Positions 25,301 through 35,446 are shown, numbered from the stretch's first letter. The stretch is 37,588 nt of DNA from Actinomycetota bacterium (GCA_027314515.1 DAHVAR010000243.1:1-37588), one strand, 5' to 3'. Translations and numbers: made by a program. Notes: generated from the sequence alone by a model not told the origin.

Positions 25301-26470
25301 TTGAGCACCAAGGATTACCTGGAGAAGGACTACTACAAGACCCTTGGGGTGACCAAGGGCGCTACCGGCGACGAGATCAAGAAGTCATACCGGAAGCTCG
25401 CCCGCAAGTACCATCCGGACGCCAACCAGGGCGACCCCAAGGCCGAGGCTCGATTCAAGGAGATCTCCGAGGCCTACAACGTCCTGTCGGATGACAAGCG
25501 GCGCAAGGAGTACGACGAGGCTCGCTCGCTGTTCGGCAGCGGGGTCCGGATGCCAGGATCCGGGTCCGCGGGCGGCAACTACAACTTCGATCTCGGCGAC
25601 CTGTTCGGCAACGCAGCGGGCAGTGCGGGCGGCCGCCTGGGTGACTTGCTCGGCGGCGTTTTCGGGAACCGCTCCGGCGGCGCGGCCGGCACTACGACCC
25701 GGCCGCGGCGCGGTGCGGACGTCGAGACCGAGACCGCGCTGTCATTCAGCGACGCTGTCGATGGCACGACAGTCTCGCTCCGGCTGACTGGCGAAGGACC
25801 GTGCAAGGTCTGCAAGGGCACCGGGGCCAAGGCAGGCACTGTGCCCAGGGTCTGCCCGACCTGCGAGGGCACCGGTCAGGGCAGCCGGAACCTCGGCAGC
25901 TTCGCGTTCTCCGAGCCGTGCAAGACCTGCCGCGGCCGCGGCCTCGTGGTCGACGACCCATGCCAGGAATGCTCGGGCAGCGGACGGGCGATGAGCACCC
26001 GCACGATCCAGGCCAGGATCCCCGCAGGCGTTGCCGACGGCCAGCGCATCAAGATCCCCGGCAAGGGCGCGCCAGGTGAGCGCGGCGGCCCGCCGGGCGA
26101 CCTGTACGTACGGGTGCACGTACAGCCGCACCCGCACGGCACGTTCGGCCGGTCGGGCTCCAACCTGACGATCACCGTCCCGGTCACGTTCGCGGAGGCT
26201 GCGCTGGGCGCCGAGATCAAGGTGCCCTCGCACGGCGGCATGCCCGTCAGCCTGCGGATCGCGCCCGGCACCCCTAACGGGCAGGTTCAGCGGGTCCGCG
26301 GGAAGGGCGTCCGGCGCAAGGACGGGACGTACGGCGATCTCCTGGTCACCATCAGCGTTCAGGTGCCGCGAGATCTGAACGAGAACGCCCGTAAGGCACT
26401 GGAAGCGTTCCGTGAGGCTACTGCCGGCACCGATCCGCGGGCCGGGGTGCTGAAGAACGCGAACGGCTAG
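25301..26470 (+). CDS. dnaJ: chaperone protein DnaJ (type I Hsp40)
   Basis: This 389-residue DnaJ stimulates DnaK ATPase and delivers substrates. The J domain (about 8-75) contains KYHPDAN with the essential HPD. A Gly/Phe-rich segment (about 85-145) follows. The zinc region has four CxxCxGxG-type repeats: [24 protein letters not shown] and CQECSGSG. C-terminal β-domains contain [17 protein letters not shown] and [14 protein letters not shown]. The start is TTG 25301 with GAGAGG five bases upstream; no ATG lies near the J-domain start. It follows grpE by 73 bases and precedes hspR by 27, so it belongs to the HspR-controlled chaperone unit. Confidence 0.96.
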   Translation: MSTKDYLEKDYYKTLGVTKGATGDEIKKSYRKLARKYHPDANQGDPKAEARFKEISEAYNVLSDDKRRKEYDEARSLFGSGVRMPGSGSAGGNYNFDLGDLFGNAAGSAGGRLGDLLGGVFGNRSGGAAGTTTRPRRGADVETETALSFSDAVDGTTVSLRLTGEGPCKVCKGTGAKAGTVPRVCPTCEGTGQGSRNLGSFAFSEPCKTCRGRGLVVDDPCQECSGSGRAMSTRTIQARIPAGVADGQRIKIPGKGAPGERGGPPGDLYVRVHVQPHPHGTFGRSGSNLTITVPVTFAEAALGAEIKVPSHGGMPVSLRIAPGTPNGQVQRVRGKGVRRKDGTYGDLLVTISVQVPRDLNENARKALEAFREATAGTDPRAGVLKNANG

Positions 26471-26497
26471 CCCCGCCGAGCGCCGGAAGGAGATGAC

Positions 26498-27034
26498 ATG
26501 ACCAGCCAGTTCGAGCTCTCCGATGACACGCCCGTCTACGTCATCTCGGTGGCGGCTCAGCTATCCGGCCTGCACCCGCAGACGCTGCGCGCCTACGACC
26601 GGCTGGGCCTGGTCTCACCGGGCCGGGCCGCGGGCCGGGGCCGCCGTTACTCGCTGCGCGACATCCTGATCCTGCGTGAGGTCCAGCGGCTCTCCCAGGA
26701 GGACGGCATCAACCTGTCCGGGATCAAGCGGATCCTGGAACTTGAGCTAGCCGAGCGGCGGAGCAGGCAACTGCTTGCCGAGATGCACGCCGAACTGGGC
26801 CAGTTGCGGGCCGAGCTCGAGTCCACCCGAGCGGTCGCGGCCAGGCTTGCGACACTCGTCCGAAGCCGGGCCGACGGGGCTGCCCTCGTCCCGGTCCGCC
26901 AGGTGAGCGGGCACGGGCCGCAGCCAACTCCTGGCGTAGGCGCCGACACCGGCAACGCCGCTGCCGGGATAGCTCCGCAAGCTGCCCGGAACCAAGCTGG
27001 CCCGAACATGGCCGACCCGGTTAATCCGGCCTGA
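26498..27034 (+). CDS. hspR: heat-shock repressor HspR (MerR family)
   Basis: This 178-residue DNA-binding protein has an N-terminal MerR winged-helix domain (about 12-82): [26 protein letters not shown], then [11 protein letters not shown] coiled-coil dimerisation helix rich in E/L/R (about 85-125) follows, then a Pro/Ala-rich tail. It has the [16 protein letters not shown] start typical of HspR rather than other MerR proteins. HspR binds HAIR sites and represses dnaK and clpB operons under normal conditions, with DnaK as co-repressor in related actinomycetes. Two such sites lie before dnaK, so the operon is autoregulated. ATG 26498 follows GGAAGGAG. The tail after the coiled coil has no recognisable domain. 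Confidence 0.95.
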   Translation: MTSQFELSDDTPVYVISVAAQLSGLHPQTLRAYDRLGLVSPGRAAGRGRRYSLRDILILREVQRLSQEDGINLSGIKRILELELAERRSRQLLAEMHAELGQLRAELESTRAVAARLATLVRSRADGAALVPVRQVSGHGPQPTPGVGADTGNAAAGIAPQAARNQAGPNMADPVNPA

Positions 27035-27110
27035 TCCGGCTTTCCAGGCGGGCCCGGCGCCGCCGCCGGAGTCAGCGGCACACAGCAAGAGCATCGAGGA
27101 GAAGACAACT

Positions 27111-29756
27111 GTGGACGAGAAGCTGACCAGGAAGAGCCAGCAGGCTCTGTCCGAGGCGGTGCAGATGGCAGCCTCGGCCGGGAACCCGGCCGTCGACGCT
27201 CTGCACGTGCTCGCCGCCCTGGTCCAGCAGGATGGCGGCACAGCCGCGCCGCTGCTGCGCGCTGTTGGCACCGACCCTGCCGACGTGCTGAAGAAGGTGC
27301 GCGACCAGATCAGCCGCCTGCCACGGGCGGCAGGCGCGACGGTCAGCGCGCCGCAAACCTCACGTCAGCTGCTGGCAGCCCTGGCTACAGCCGGGAAACT
27401 AGCGCGGGACATGTCGGATGACTACGTCTCGACCGAGCACTTGCTGGTGGGCCTTGCCACTGACGGCGGCCAGGCGGCCACCATCCTGCACGGCGCCGGC
27501 GCCGGCCCCAGCCAGCTCACCGTCGCGTTCGAGCAGGTACGCGGGCATGCGCGAGTGACCTCGCAAGACCCGGAGGGTACTTATCAGGCGCTCGAGAAGT
27601 ACGGGATCGACCTCACCCAGAGCGCGCGCGATGGCAAGCTGGACCCGGTCATCGGCCGGGACGCGGAGATCCGCCGGGTGATCCAGGTCCTCTCGCGGCG
27701 CACGAAGAACAACCCTGTGCTGATCGGTGAGCCCGGCGTCGGCAAGACCGCGGTCGTAGAGGGCCTTGCTCAGCGTGTTGTCGCCGGCGACGTGCCCGAA
27801 TCGCTGCGCGGCAAGCGCGTCGTCGCGCTTGACCTGGGCGCGATGGTCGCAGGCGCCAAGTACCGCGGCGAGTTCGAAGAGCGGCTCAAGGCAGTGCTCA
27901 ACGAGATCAGGCAAAGCGACGGCCAGATCATCACCTTCATCGACGAATTGCACACAGTCGTCGGCGCCGGCGCGGCGGAAGGCGCGATGGACGCCGGCAA
28001 CATGCTCAAGCCGATGCTCGCCCGCGGTGAGCTGCGGATGGTGGGTGCGACGACGCTGGATGAGTTCCGGCAGCGGATCGAGAAGGATCCTGCGCTGGAA
28101 CGGCGCTTCCAGCAGATCCTCATCGGCGAGCCATCGGCTGAGGACACGATTGCGATCCTGCGCGGGCTGAAGGGCCGGTACGAGGCGCATCATCAGGTAC
28201 AGATCTCCGACGCGGCGCTGGTGGCTGCGGCGACGCTGTCCGACCGCTACATCACCGCTCGCTTCCTGCCGGACAAGGCGATCGACCTGATTGACGAGGC
28301 CGCATCGCGGCTGCGCATGGAGATCGACTCCCGCCCGGTCGAGATCGACGAACTGCAGCGCAGCGTCGACCGGATGAAGATGGAAGAGATGGCGCTGGCC
28401 AGGGAGAACGACCCGGCCAGCCGCGAGCGGCTGGAGCGGCTTCGCGCCGACCTGGCCGACAAGCAGGAGCAGCTGACCGCGCTGGTTGCCCGCTGGGAGC
28501 GGGAGAAGTCCAGCCTCAACAAGGTCGGCGAACTGAAGAAGCAGCTCGACGAACTGACCGGCCAGGCCGAGCGGGCGCAGCGGGACGCCGACTTCGAGAC
28601 TGCCTCCAGGCTGATGTACGGCGAGATCCCGCAGCTGGAAAAGCAGATCGCGCAGGCATCAGCGACCGCGGGCGAGGATGACTCCGGTGACCGGGCCGGA
28701 CTTGGCGACGATGGTCCGCCCATGGTGAAGGAAGAGGTCGGGCCGGACGACGTGGCAGACGTGGTGTCGTCCTGGACCGGCATCCCGGCCGGGCGGCTGA
28801 TGGAGGGCGAGACCGGCAAGCTGCTGCGCATGGAAGACGAACTCGGTCACCGGCTCGTTGGCCAGCGCAGGGCTGTGCAGGCAGTGTCCGATGCCGTCCG
28901 CAGGTCCAGGGCAGGCATCTCCGACCCGGACCGGCCGTCAGGCTCGTTCCTGTTCCTCGGCCCGACCGGTGTCGGCAAGACCGAGCTGGCCAAGGCGCTC
29001 GCGGAATTCCTGTTCGATGACGAGCGAGCGATCATCCGGATCGACATGAGCGAGTACTCCGAGCGTCACTCGGTTGCCAGGCTGGTCGGAGCGCCGCCTG
29101 GTTATGTCGGCTACGAGGAAGGCGGCCAGCTCACCGAGGCGGTCCGGCGCAGGCCCTACTGCGTGGTGCTGCTCGACGAGGTGGAGAAGGCACACCCCGA
29201 GGTATTCGACATCCTGCTGCAGGTACTCGACGACGGGCGGCTGACCGACGGCCAGGGCCGGACTGTGGATTTCCGCAACACGATCCTCATTCTCACCTCC
29301 AACCTCGGATCGCAGTTCATCGCCGACCCGAGCCTGGACGGGGCTGCCACCACCGACAAGGTCATGGCCGTGGTGCGTGCCACCTTCAAGCCCGAGTTCC
29401 TCAACCGCCTCGACGACGTGATCGTGTTCGACGCCCTCGCTACCGACGAGCTGACCGAGATCGTCGAGTTGCAGGTAAAGCGCCTGGCTCGGCGCCTGTC
29501 CGGGCGGCGGCTGATGCTTGAGGTAACACCGGCCGCGAAGGAGTGGCTGGCGCTCACCGGATTCGACCCGGTCTACGGGGCACGGCCGCTGCGCCGCCTG
29601 ATTCAGGCGGCGATCGGCGACAAGCTTGCCCGCGGGCTGATCGCCGGCGAGATTACCGACGGCGACCGGGTCCTCGTCGACCTCGACGAGACCGCCGACG
29701 CACTGCGCGTCAGCTCTGAGCAGATGCCGGACGTCGCCGGCAAGCCGATCTCCTAA
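27111..29756 (+). CDS. clpB: ATP-dependent disaggregase ClpB
   Basis: This 881-residue Hsp100 extracts proteins from aggregates and hands them to DnaK. The Clp N-domain repeats are about 1-145. The first AAA+ module has Walker A GEPGVGKT (206-213), Walker B TFIDELH and [11 protein letters not shown]. The coiled-coil middle domain (about 410-530) is Arg/Glu/Leu-rich. The second AAA+ module has GPTGVGKTE (about 619-627), [12 protein letters not shown] and GARPLRR. This matches the family's normal length (about 850-880). GTG 27111 follows GAGGAGAAG. The gene is 76 bases after hspR and has no HAIR site of its own, so it is probably expressed from the dnaK promoter. Confidence 0.97.
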   Translation: MDEKLTRKSQQALSEAVQMAASAGNPAVDALHVLAALVQQDGGTAAPLLRAVGTDPADVLKKVRDQISRLPRAAGATVSAPQTSRQLLAALATAGKLARDMSDDYVSTEHLLVGLATDGGQAATILHGAGAGPSQLTVAFEQVRGHARVTSQDPEGTYQALEKYGIDLTQSARDGKLDPVIGRDAEIRRVIQVLSRRTKNNPVLIGEPGVGKTAVVEGLAQRVVAGDVPESLRGKRVVALDLGAMVAGAKYRGEFEERLKAVLNEIRQSDGQIITFIDELHTVVGAGAAEGAMDAGNMLKPMLARGELRMVGATTLDEFRQRIEKDPALERRFQQILIGEPSAEDTIAILRGLKGRYEAHHQVQISDAALVAAATLSDRYITARFLPDKAIDLIDEAASRLRMEIDSRPVEIDELQRSVDRMKMEEMALARENDPASRERLERLRADLADKQEQLTALVARWEREKSSLNKVGELKKQLDELTGQAERAQRDADFETASRLMYGEIPQLEKQIAQASATAGEDDSGDRAGLGDDGPPMVKEEVGPDDVADVVSSWTGIPAGRLMEGETGKLLRMEDELGHRLVGQRRAVQAVSDAVRRSRAGISDPDRPSGSFLFLGPTGVGKTELAKALAEFLFDDERAIIRIDMSEYSERHSVARLVGAPPGYVGYEEGGQLTEAVRRRPYCVVLLDEVEKAHPEVFDILLQVLDDGRLTDGQGRTVDFRNTILILTSNLGSQFIADPSLDGAATTDKVMAVVRATFKPEFLNRLDDVIVFDALATDELTEIVELQVKRLARRLSGRRLMLEVTPAAKEWLALTGFDPVYGARPLRRLIQAAIGDKLARGLIAGEITDGDRVLVDLDETADALRVSSEQMPDVAGKPIS

Positions 29757-29759
29757 TGA

Positions 29760-29840
29760 GGCCAGCCTCAGACCGCCGAGGCGCGGGTGGGCGTTGTCGT
29801 GATGCTGCGGGTGATCAGTGGCTGGCCGGGGCGGTCTGAG
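29760..29840. repeat. nested inverted repeat after clpB
   Basis: GGCCAGCC (29760-29767) and CTCAGACCGCC (29767-29777) have reverse complements GGCTGGCC (29820-29827) and GGCGGTCTGAG (29830-29840). The arm order is parallel rather than strictly antiparallel, so only one pair can form at once. It starts just after the clpB stop and could act as a terminator or mark the edge of inserted DNA. Confidence 0.5.
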
Positions 29841-29903
29841 CCTGTCCTCAGGGTCGCGGCTGCGCCGCGATGACGGTGGCTGGCGTGGCTATGGCCTTAT
29901 CCG

Positions 29904-31543
29904 GTGCGCGGGGTGATGCTGGCAGCGGAGGTGGTGGCGGTGGCGACGCGGCCGGTGACGCTGGCAGACATCCTGGACGGGCACAAGGTTCTGGAGATCA
30001 GCTGTCTGGATCGGATCTATCTCAACGGGTACGTGCCGGGCCTGATGACCAGCGGCCAGCTGGTCGGGTTCCTGGCGCACCGGGGTTTCCCGATCCCCTC
30101 CCCGGCCGCGCTGGGCAAGACGGCAACGCGTTCCGCACGGCGATCGAGGGCTACGCGGCGGCCAGCGGCATCCCGCTGATCCGGTTCGCCAAGGGCGACC
30201 GGAAGATCGATGTGGTCCGGCCGTTGCTGGCGGCGGCCGAGCGGGCAGGCCGGCCGGGGGTGGTGGCGATCGGGGTGGCGCAGGAGTTTCAGTGGGCCTG
30301 GGATGCGGTGCAGAAGGACATGCCCGGCGGGGCGCCGTGGTTCTCCTGGTACCGGGCCGACAGGCGGGTGACCTGCTATTACGCCTATATCTGGGACGAT
30401 CGCATCGGGCCGGGGTTCATCAAGGTCTGCGCGTATGCGCCGTATCCGGTGAAGGTCTGGGTCAACGGTCATGAAGCTGTCCGCCGGATGGCAGCCGCCG
30501 AGGGCCTGGCGGTGGCGCCGCTGGCTAACGGGTTCGCTGCCTGCGCTGACCAGGGCCGGCTGCAGGAGTTGTGCGACCAGTTCGGCCCGGCTCACCTGCG
30601 GATGTTCTCCGGGCGGTGGATGTCCCGGCTGCCGCTGCCGCTGAACGACGCTGACCGGGCTGCCGGGTACTGGTGGCAGCTGTCGGTCCGGCAGATCGAG
30701 ACCTCCCGCACCATCGTGCTGGACGACCCCCGCCAGGCACGGAAGGTGTTCGAGCAGTTGCTGGCCGGGAACATGCATCTGGGCCGCCCTGAGCACATCG
30801 AGGTCATCTTCGGCCGAAAGACCCGGCGCGCCGCGGACCTCACGTTCAGCACCCGGGTGCTCAACCGGGCCGACCAGGTGACAGTGAACTTCTCCTTCCG
30901 CCGGTCCCGGATCAAGATCTACCTCAAAGAAGACCGCGCCCTCAGAGTCGAGGTCGTCTGCAACGACGCGGCCGACCTGGGCTGCAAGCGCGGCCTGGAC
31001 AACCTTCCCGGCCTTCAGGCCAGAGCCCGTGACTGCAACGCCCGGCTGATGCACGCTATACGTGTCGGCCAGGGCGCTGGAGTCCTTGCGAGTCCAGCCT
31101 TCGAGCGGATCGCACAGCCCACCCTCACCGAGGATGGCAGGAGGACCCCGGCCCTGCGGTTCGGCGACCCTCGGGTCCAGGCCCTGGCCGGCTCGCTGGC
31201 CGTGCTCGGCCTGGCCGTCACCGGCATCACCAACCAGAGCCTGCGCGCCTGGATGACCGGACTGCTCGGCCAGCCCTACCCCATGACCAGGGCCAGCTAC
31301 GACCTGACCCGGCTGCGCCGCAACGGCCTGATCAGCCGGATCCCGCGCACCAACACCTACCGGCTCACCAGCGACGGGCAGCTGTTCGCGGTCTTCTACA
31401 CCAAGGTGCACGACCAGGTGCTGTACTCGCTGATGGCCGGGCAGCACATCGCCGCGCCGCCCGACGTCCGCCGTGCCCTGCACGCCATCGACCGACATAT
31501 CACCGGCCTCACAGCCGCCGCCGCACTCCGGCGCGCGGCCTGA
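29904..31543 (+). pseudogene. frameshifted gene of an uncharacterised winged-helix-like family
   Basis: Two overlapping frames together give one protein. The first (from GTG 29904 or ATG 29916) reads VLEISCLDRIYLNGYVPGL then GFPIPSPAALGKT. The second continues as GNAFRTAIEGYAA to TGA 31543. One missing G near 30122-30123 would join them; the reading shifts by -1 there. The rest has RADRRVTCYYAYIWDDR, FIKVCAYAPYPVKVWVNGHE, NGFAACAD and RALRVEVVCND. A C-terminal part with SYDLTRLRRNGLISRIPRTNTYRLT resembles a winged-helix. I recall a widespread family of about 500 residues with this layout, function unknown. The long second frame keeps strong coding bias, so the break is recent, a sequencing error, or a programmed shift. 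Confidence 0.75.
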
Positions 31544-31611
31544 ACCCACGCGCCCGCCGCGACAGCCGACCGAAACAGTACCGCCAAAAACTCTGGAAAA
31601 CCGTCAAAGCT

Positions 31612-31632
31612 CTAGCGATCGAGGATCGCTAG
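31612..31632. terminator. perfect hairpin downstream of the frameshifted gene
   Basis: CTAGCGATC-GAG-GATCGCTAG is a 9-bp perfect stem with a three-base loop, between the plus-strand pseudogene and the minus-strand TPR-like gene. It is convergent, hence a likely bidirectional terminator. Two copies of ATCGTCCAGCA follow at about 31635-31665. Confidence 0.5.
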
Positions 31633-31646
31633 GCATCGTCCAGCAG

Positions 31647-32213
31647 CTAGGGATCGTCCAGCATCGCGTCGTAGTCATCCTCCGGAAGGCCGAGGTCGTT
31701 GCGAATGCGATAACGGAGCCTGAGCAGCAGGCGGAGCTCGGACGCCGCAGCGTCATTCTGCTGTGCGCTGCCGCCGGCCAGGCAGAGTTCCACGCCGGTA
31801 GTCGCCCAGTCCAGCGCGCCGGCCAGATCCTGACGCTCCACGAGCAGCTCGGCGACGAGGTCGCAGGTCCGCGGATCGGCGGGCCGTTCCGCCTTCACCT
31901 CGCAGATCAGCGCCTGCGCCTCAGGCTGGCGGCCAAGCTGGAACAGCGCCCGCGCTAGCGGTATCCGCGGATCAGAGAAAACCGGACCGCCATCCGCCAT
32001 CGCACGGCGGAGACCGGCCACTGCCTCGGCCGGCTCATCCGCCATCAGCCACTGCTCGCCGGCCCGCAGGAAGGCTTCGGCCCGCGGCATCCCGGCTGTC
32101 TCGGTACCGGTTAGGGCCAGCAACGTCATCTCACGGGCCGCAGCCGCGTGATCACCGCTCGCAGCAGCATCGAATTCGATTGAGTCAAACTGTTCGCGAC
32201 TCAGCACTGCCAC
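31647..32213 (-). CDS. TPR-like helical repeat protein
   Basis: This 188-residue, all-α protein has alternating helices of tetratricopeptide type: AEAFLRAGEQWLMADEPAEAVAGLRRAM, LARALFQLGRQPEAQALICEV and VAELLVERQDLAGALDWATTG. It ends in an acidic tail LPEDDYDAMLDDP. No catalytic motif is visible; such proteins usually act as scaffolds. The start is GTG 32213, with TACCTT exactly six bases upstream and no ribosome-binding site, so the transcript is probably leaderless. It lies 91 bases after the NYN-domain gene on the same strand. The DUF3151 protein at 36864 is similarly helical, but this one is not recognisably related. Function unknown. Confidence 0.75.
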   Translation of the reverse strand: MAVLSREQFDSIEFDAAASGDHAAAAREMTLLALTGTETAGMPRAEAFLRAGEQWLMADEPAEAVAGLRRAMADGGPVFSDPRIPLARALFQLGRQPEAQALICEVKAERPADPRTCDLVAELLVERQDLAGALDWATTGVELCLAGGSAQQNDAAASELRLLLRLRYRIRNDLGLPEDDYDAMLDDP

Positions 32214-32219
32214 TCAACA

Positions 32220-32225
32220 AAGGTA
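32220..32225 (-). promoter_or_regulatory. -10 element for leaderless TPR-like gene
   Basis: TACCTT on the minus strand, six bases, then GTG 32213. No Shine-Dalgarno sequence is seen. It suggests independent transcription from the upstream NYN gene. Confidence 0.5.
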
Positions 32226-32304
32226 ACCGGGAAACGCCCGACTCCGGGCCGGCTACGGCCGACAGTAATGGCTTCGTGACTATATCTCCGGCAGCCGCAG
32301 ACCA

Positions 32305-34689
32305 TTAGTGCCGGGAACGCTCGAGTGCGTCCCAGAACCCGCGTCTTAGCGCGTGCCGGACCTCATCATGCAGAAGTGAGTCGATCGGCAGCGCGGAGCC
32401 CTGCAGCAGGCGCGCCTCGAGGTCCGACGGCATCCTGGGCTTACGGGCCAGCACAGCCTCAAGCCACAACGCGGGTGCGTCCCTGGCCACTGCCTCGCCG
32501 AATCCGAAGCCTTCGGCGTGCGCGGACTGGACAGCATCGCCGACGGACAGCCCCGATGCAGGCGTACCGGGCTGCCCGCCATAGGGACCGCGGCCGTAAG
32601 CACCGCCCGGCGGCGCGCCGAACTGGGCCGGCTGCACCTGGCCGCCGCCGTAGGGAGCCGACCCGTCCGCGGCGTAGTGCATTCCGTTACTGTGCATTCC
32701 GTTACCGGTCGGAAGCTGGCGGTCGGGCAGCATCGGGCGCTGGGACTCTAGCGGTGCCAGTCCATTCGCGCCGCCCGGCGGGCTGCCGTGGCGCTGCTGA
32801 CCGTGCTCGCCGGAGCCGGGCAAGCCCGGCCCGGGCAGCTGCCCTGAGCCCTGCTGACCGTGCGACACCGGCTGTTGCGGAGCCGGGCCGGAATGGTACT
32901 GGCCCTGAGCCGGCCCCTGGCCGAGTTGGCGTGCGGGCTGGGCTTGCTGCGTCGGCTGGGCTTGCTGCATCGGCTGGGCCTGCGGCATCGGCTGGGCCTG
33001 CGGCTGCAGCCCGCCGAACTGGCCGCCGGGCTGCGGCGGCATGCCGTTTTGCGGCGGGCCCCCTTGGCCATGGCCGACCGGGCCGAATGAACCGTGGTGT
33101 ACCTGCCCGGCCCCAGCCTGGCTGACATGCCCGCCGCTCATGCCGCCGGGCTGCGGCGCTTGTGCCATTGAGCTGCCGCCACGGCCGCCGGTCAGTCCGG
33201 CCGCATCCTGGCCGCCGCCTTGATGGCTGCCGGCCGGCAGGCCGCCGGCAGCGCCCTGATCCAGCTGAGAACCGCCCGGAAGGGGGCCGACGGGGGCGCT
33301 GTTCAGCTGCTGGCCGGCGCCATACCCGGATCCCTGGACGCCATTTCCCGGCAGCCCGTTCGCATTTCGGGCAAGTCCATTCGCGGGCAGACCGGCCGCC
33401 TGCATGCCCGGCACGCTAGGGCCGACGAAGCCGCCAGGCAGCTGACCGCCGGGCGCCCCCGGCGCCATGCCGCCCGCGCCGAAGCCGCGACCAGGAACGC
33501 CGGCGCCAGGCCCGTTCGCCGGGGGCACTCCATGCGCCATCCCGGCTACCTGTCCGTTGTCATGCTGGCCCGCAATCCCGCTGTCGCGGCCCGCCGCAGC
33601 CGGCCCGGCACTGGCCAAGCCACTGTGAGCCGAGCCGCCGGGCTGCGCGGACCCTGGAGCGCCCAGCGGAACGTCATCGGGCATCGAGTCGCCCCGTACG
33701 CGGCCGTCATCAGGGAGGCCGTGCTGGGCGAAACCGCCGGACGGTTGCCCGGCATTACCGCGCGCAGGCTCGCCAGCCGGGTAGCCGCCCGACCGGAAGC
33801 CCTGATCCGCGCCAGCCGCCTGGAATTCCCGGCCGTTGCCCTGCTGCTGGTACTGCGGAGCCGGTTGCTCCTGGCCGGGAATGCCCGCGCTGCGCTGGCC
33901 GACTCCGGACGCGGCAAAGCTAGCGAGCCCGTTAGCGCCCGCCACGCCTATCCTGGCCGGGTCGTGCGGCGGGGCATGCTGGTCGTGACGCCCGCTCAGG
34001 GCCGCCAGCTGGGCTTGCTGGGCTTGCTGGGCTTGCGAGTAGATCGCGTACAGCCGCTGCTCGGTGGCCTCGATCGCGGGATGCTGCTCACCAGACTGGC
34101 TGCTGCCAGCGGCCAGTTCGCCATATCCGGCGGCAGAAAACTGGGGCTCTGCACCCGAGATGAGGTCGACATACGGACGCAAGTGGCTAGGCGAGATCTC
34201 GATGAGGTCGTCGCACTCCTGCCGGAGCGCGCGCGATGCCGCCCAGTTGCCGTCGGTTGCGATCGTAAGCAGGATCGCCCGGATCCCGAGGTCCTGCACT
34301 TCAGCGATGACGGGCGCCAGATCTTCCTCCGCGCTGACGATGATCACATCGCTGACCGCGTGATTCCTGGCGAGGGCGGTGAGATCCTTGCGAATCTCGG
34401 CCTCGACGCCTTCCTTGCGGTTGGGCCGGATCTTGGCCAGCCGCAGCTTCACGCCGGGGACGTCGGCCACCGAGTCGTGCTCGCTGGTGCGGTTACCATC
34501 CGGCGAGGTGTCGTACCAGTAGCATCGCAGCAGCGGCAGGCCACTACGGTCCCTGGACATGCTGCCGAGCAGCTTAAGAAGGCCCGCGTAGTCCCAGGAC
34601 ACCGAGTCACGATTGCGAGTGCCATGGACCGCAAGCGCACCGTCAGCCAGTGCGTAGCTCGCGTCCACGAACAGCGCGCAGCGATCCAA
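32305..34689 (-). CDS. NYN-domain (PIN-like RNase) protein with long low-complexity tail
   Basis: This 794-residue protein begins with a NYN/LabA-type domain (about 1-175). LFVDASYALADG supplies the first acidic residue (D9). GVEAEIRKDLTALA and VIIVSAEEDLAPVIAEVQDLG supply further acidic positions of the PIN-like metal site, and YVDLISG ends the domain. NYN proteins are predicted or shown RNases. Residues about 185-700 are Gly/Gln/Pro-rich and disordered, with QAQPM-type 18-bp repeats and QQAQQAQ. A short conserved C-terminal helical block, DLEARLLQGSALPIDSLLHD, is retained. TTG 34689 is the only start before an in-frame stop, with GGGAAGGA about 11 bases upstream. It is divergent from pyrE. 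The RNA target is unknown; the tail suggests condensate or multivalent behaviour. Confidence 0.82.
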   Translation of the reverse strand: MDRCALFVDASYALADGALAVHGTRNRDSVSWDYAGLLKLLGSMSRDRSGLPLLRCYWYDTSPDGNRTSEHDSVADVPGVKLRLAKIRPNRKEGVEAEIRKDLTALARNHAVSDVIIVSAEEDLAPVIAEVQDLGIRAILLTIATDGNWAASRALRQECDDLIEISPSHLRPYVDLISGAEPQFSAAGYGELAAGSSQSGEQHPAIEATEQRLYAIYSQAQQAQQAQLAALSGRHDQHAPPHDPARIGVAGANGLASFAASGVGQRSAGIPGQEQPAPQYQQQGNGREFQAAGADQGFRSGGYPAGEPARGNAGQPSGGFAQHGLPDDGRVRGDSMPDDVPLGAPGSAQPGGSAHSGLASAGPAAAGRDSGIAGQHDNGQVAGMAHGVPPANGPGAGVPGRGFGAGGMAPGAPGGQLPGGFVGPSVPGMQAAGLPANGLARNANGLPGNGVQGSGYGAGQQLNSAPVGPLPGGSQLDQGAAGGLPAGSHQGGGQDAAGLTGGRGGSSMAQAPQPGGMSGGHVSQAGAGQVHHGSFGPVGHGQGGPPQNGMPPQPGGQFGGLQPQAQPMPQAQPMQQAQPTQQAQPARQLGQGPAQGQYHSGPAPQQPVSHGQQGSGQLPGPGLPGSGEHGQQRHGSPPGGANGLAPLESQRPMLPDRQLPTGNGMHSNGMHYAADGSAPYGGGQVQPAQFGAPPGGAYGRGPYGGQPGTPASGLSVGDAVQSAHAEGFGFGEAVARDAPALWLEAVLARKPRMPSDLEARLLQGSALPIDSLLHDEVRHALRRGFWDALERSRH
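32938..33009 (-). repeat. four 18-bp tandem repeats in the NYN gene
   Basis: Four units of the form CTGGGCYTGCKGCRTCGG (plus-strand view; the last is diverged) occupy 32938-33009 and encode Q-A-Q-P-M/T hexapeptides. A 9-bp repeat, TTGCTGGGC three times, lies at about 34010-34040. Confidence 0.85.
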
Positions 34690-34895
34690 CGCGACACCGT
34701 CCTTCCCTTGCGCGTGACGTTACCAGCGCAGGCCAGCGACTGTGACACATAGCGCAGATCGCGGATGTATCAGCCAGGCCGGGTCGCTGCCGTCAGTTCG
34801 GTTGATTTACCTATTTGGAGCGATGCCGGCACCGGCGCCGCATCCGCCCGCAGAAGGTACCAGGCGCCGACCACTGCGTCGCCCGGATCGCCCGG

Positions 34896-34901
34896 TAGGC
34901 T
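34896..34901 (+). promoter_or_regulatory. -10 element for pyrE
   Basis: TAGGCT lies eight bases before GTG 34910, so transcription would start at or one to two bases before the start codon. No ribosome-binding site is present. Confidence 0.45.
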
Positions 34902-34909
34902 CGGTCGCC

Positions 34910-35446
34910 GTGACCGATCGAGAGGACTTGCTCGCGCTGATCAGGCAGCTCGCGGTGGTGCACGGCGAGGTGATCTTGTCCTCTGGGCAGCGCGCGGACT
35001 GGTACATCGACCTGCGGCGGGTACTGCTCGACGGCCGGGCCGCGCCGCTGGCCGGCCAGGTCATGCTCGACACGACCGCGTCGCTCTCGTACGAGGCCGT
35101 CGGCGGGCTGACACTTGGCGCGGACCCGGTCGCAACGGCAATGCTGCACGCGGCCGCAGCGCGCGGCCGGAAGCTGGACGCGTTCGTCGTCCGGAAGGCG
35201 GAGAAGGCCCACGGCCTGCAGCGCAGGATCGAGGGTCCGGATGTGGCGGGCCGGCGGGTCCTCGCTGTCGAGGACACCTCTACCACTGGCAGTTCCGTGC
35301 TCACGGCGGTTGACGCATTGCAAGAGGCTGGCGCCGAGGTCGTCGGGGTCGCCGTGGTGGTCGAGCGCGGCGCCCGGCCGAAGATTGCCGAGCGCGGGCT
35401 GCCGTACCTTCCTGCCTTCGAGCTCGCCGAGCTCGGCCTGGGCTGA
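34910..35446 (+). CDS. pyrE: orotate phosphoribosyltransferase
   Basis: This 178-residue enzyme couples orotate to PRPP, giving orotidine 5'-monophosphate in UMP synthesis. Visible features are VHGEVILSSGQRADWYIDLRR (orotate site; conserved SSG and Y-D-R), VGGLTLGADPVATAML, FVVRKAEKAHG and the PRPP motif VLAVEDTSTTGSS. GTG 34910 is chosen because MTDREDLLALIRQLAVVHG matches family N-termini and a TAGGCT hexamer sits just before it. An alternative in-frame ATG 34823 with GGAG three bases upstream would add 29 Pro/Arg-rich residues. The gene diverges from the NYN gene and heads the pyrE-fba-DUF3151-purA group. Confidence 0.95.
   Translation: MTDREDLLALIRQLAVVHGEVILSSGQRADWYIDLRRVLLDGRAAPLAGQVMLDTTASLSYEAVGGLTLGADPVATAMLHAAAARGRKLDAFVVRKAEKAHGLQRRIEGPDVAGRRVLAVEDTSTTGSSVLTAVDALQEAGAEVVGVAVVVERGARPKIAERGLPYLPAFELAELGLG

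Noticed and set aside
27035-27110. A third HAIR site before clpB
   Set aside because: No CTTGAG/CTCAAG-type inverted repeat is present in the hspR-clpB gap.
30017-31549. 510-codon open frame opposite the frameshifted gene
   Set aside because: Shadow frame of biased sequence; the plus-strand protein has coherent motifs across the break.
33220-34752. 510-codon open frame opposite the NYN gene
   Set aside because: It mirrors the low-complexity tail, is Arg/Ala-rich, and has no recognised domain; the NYN domain on the minus strand is clear.
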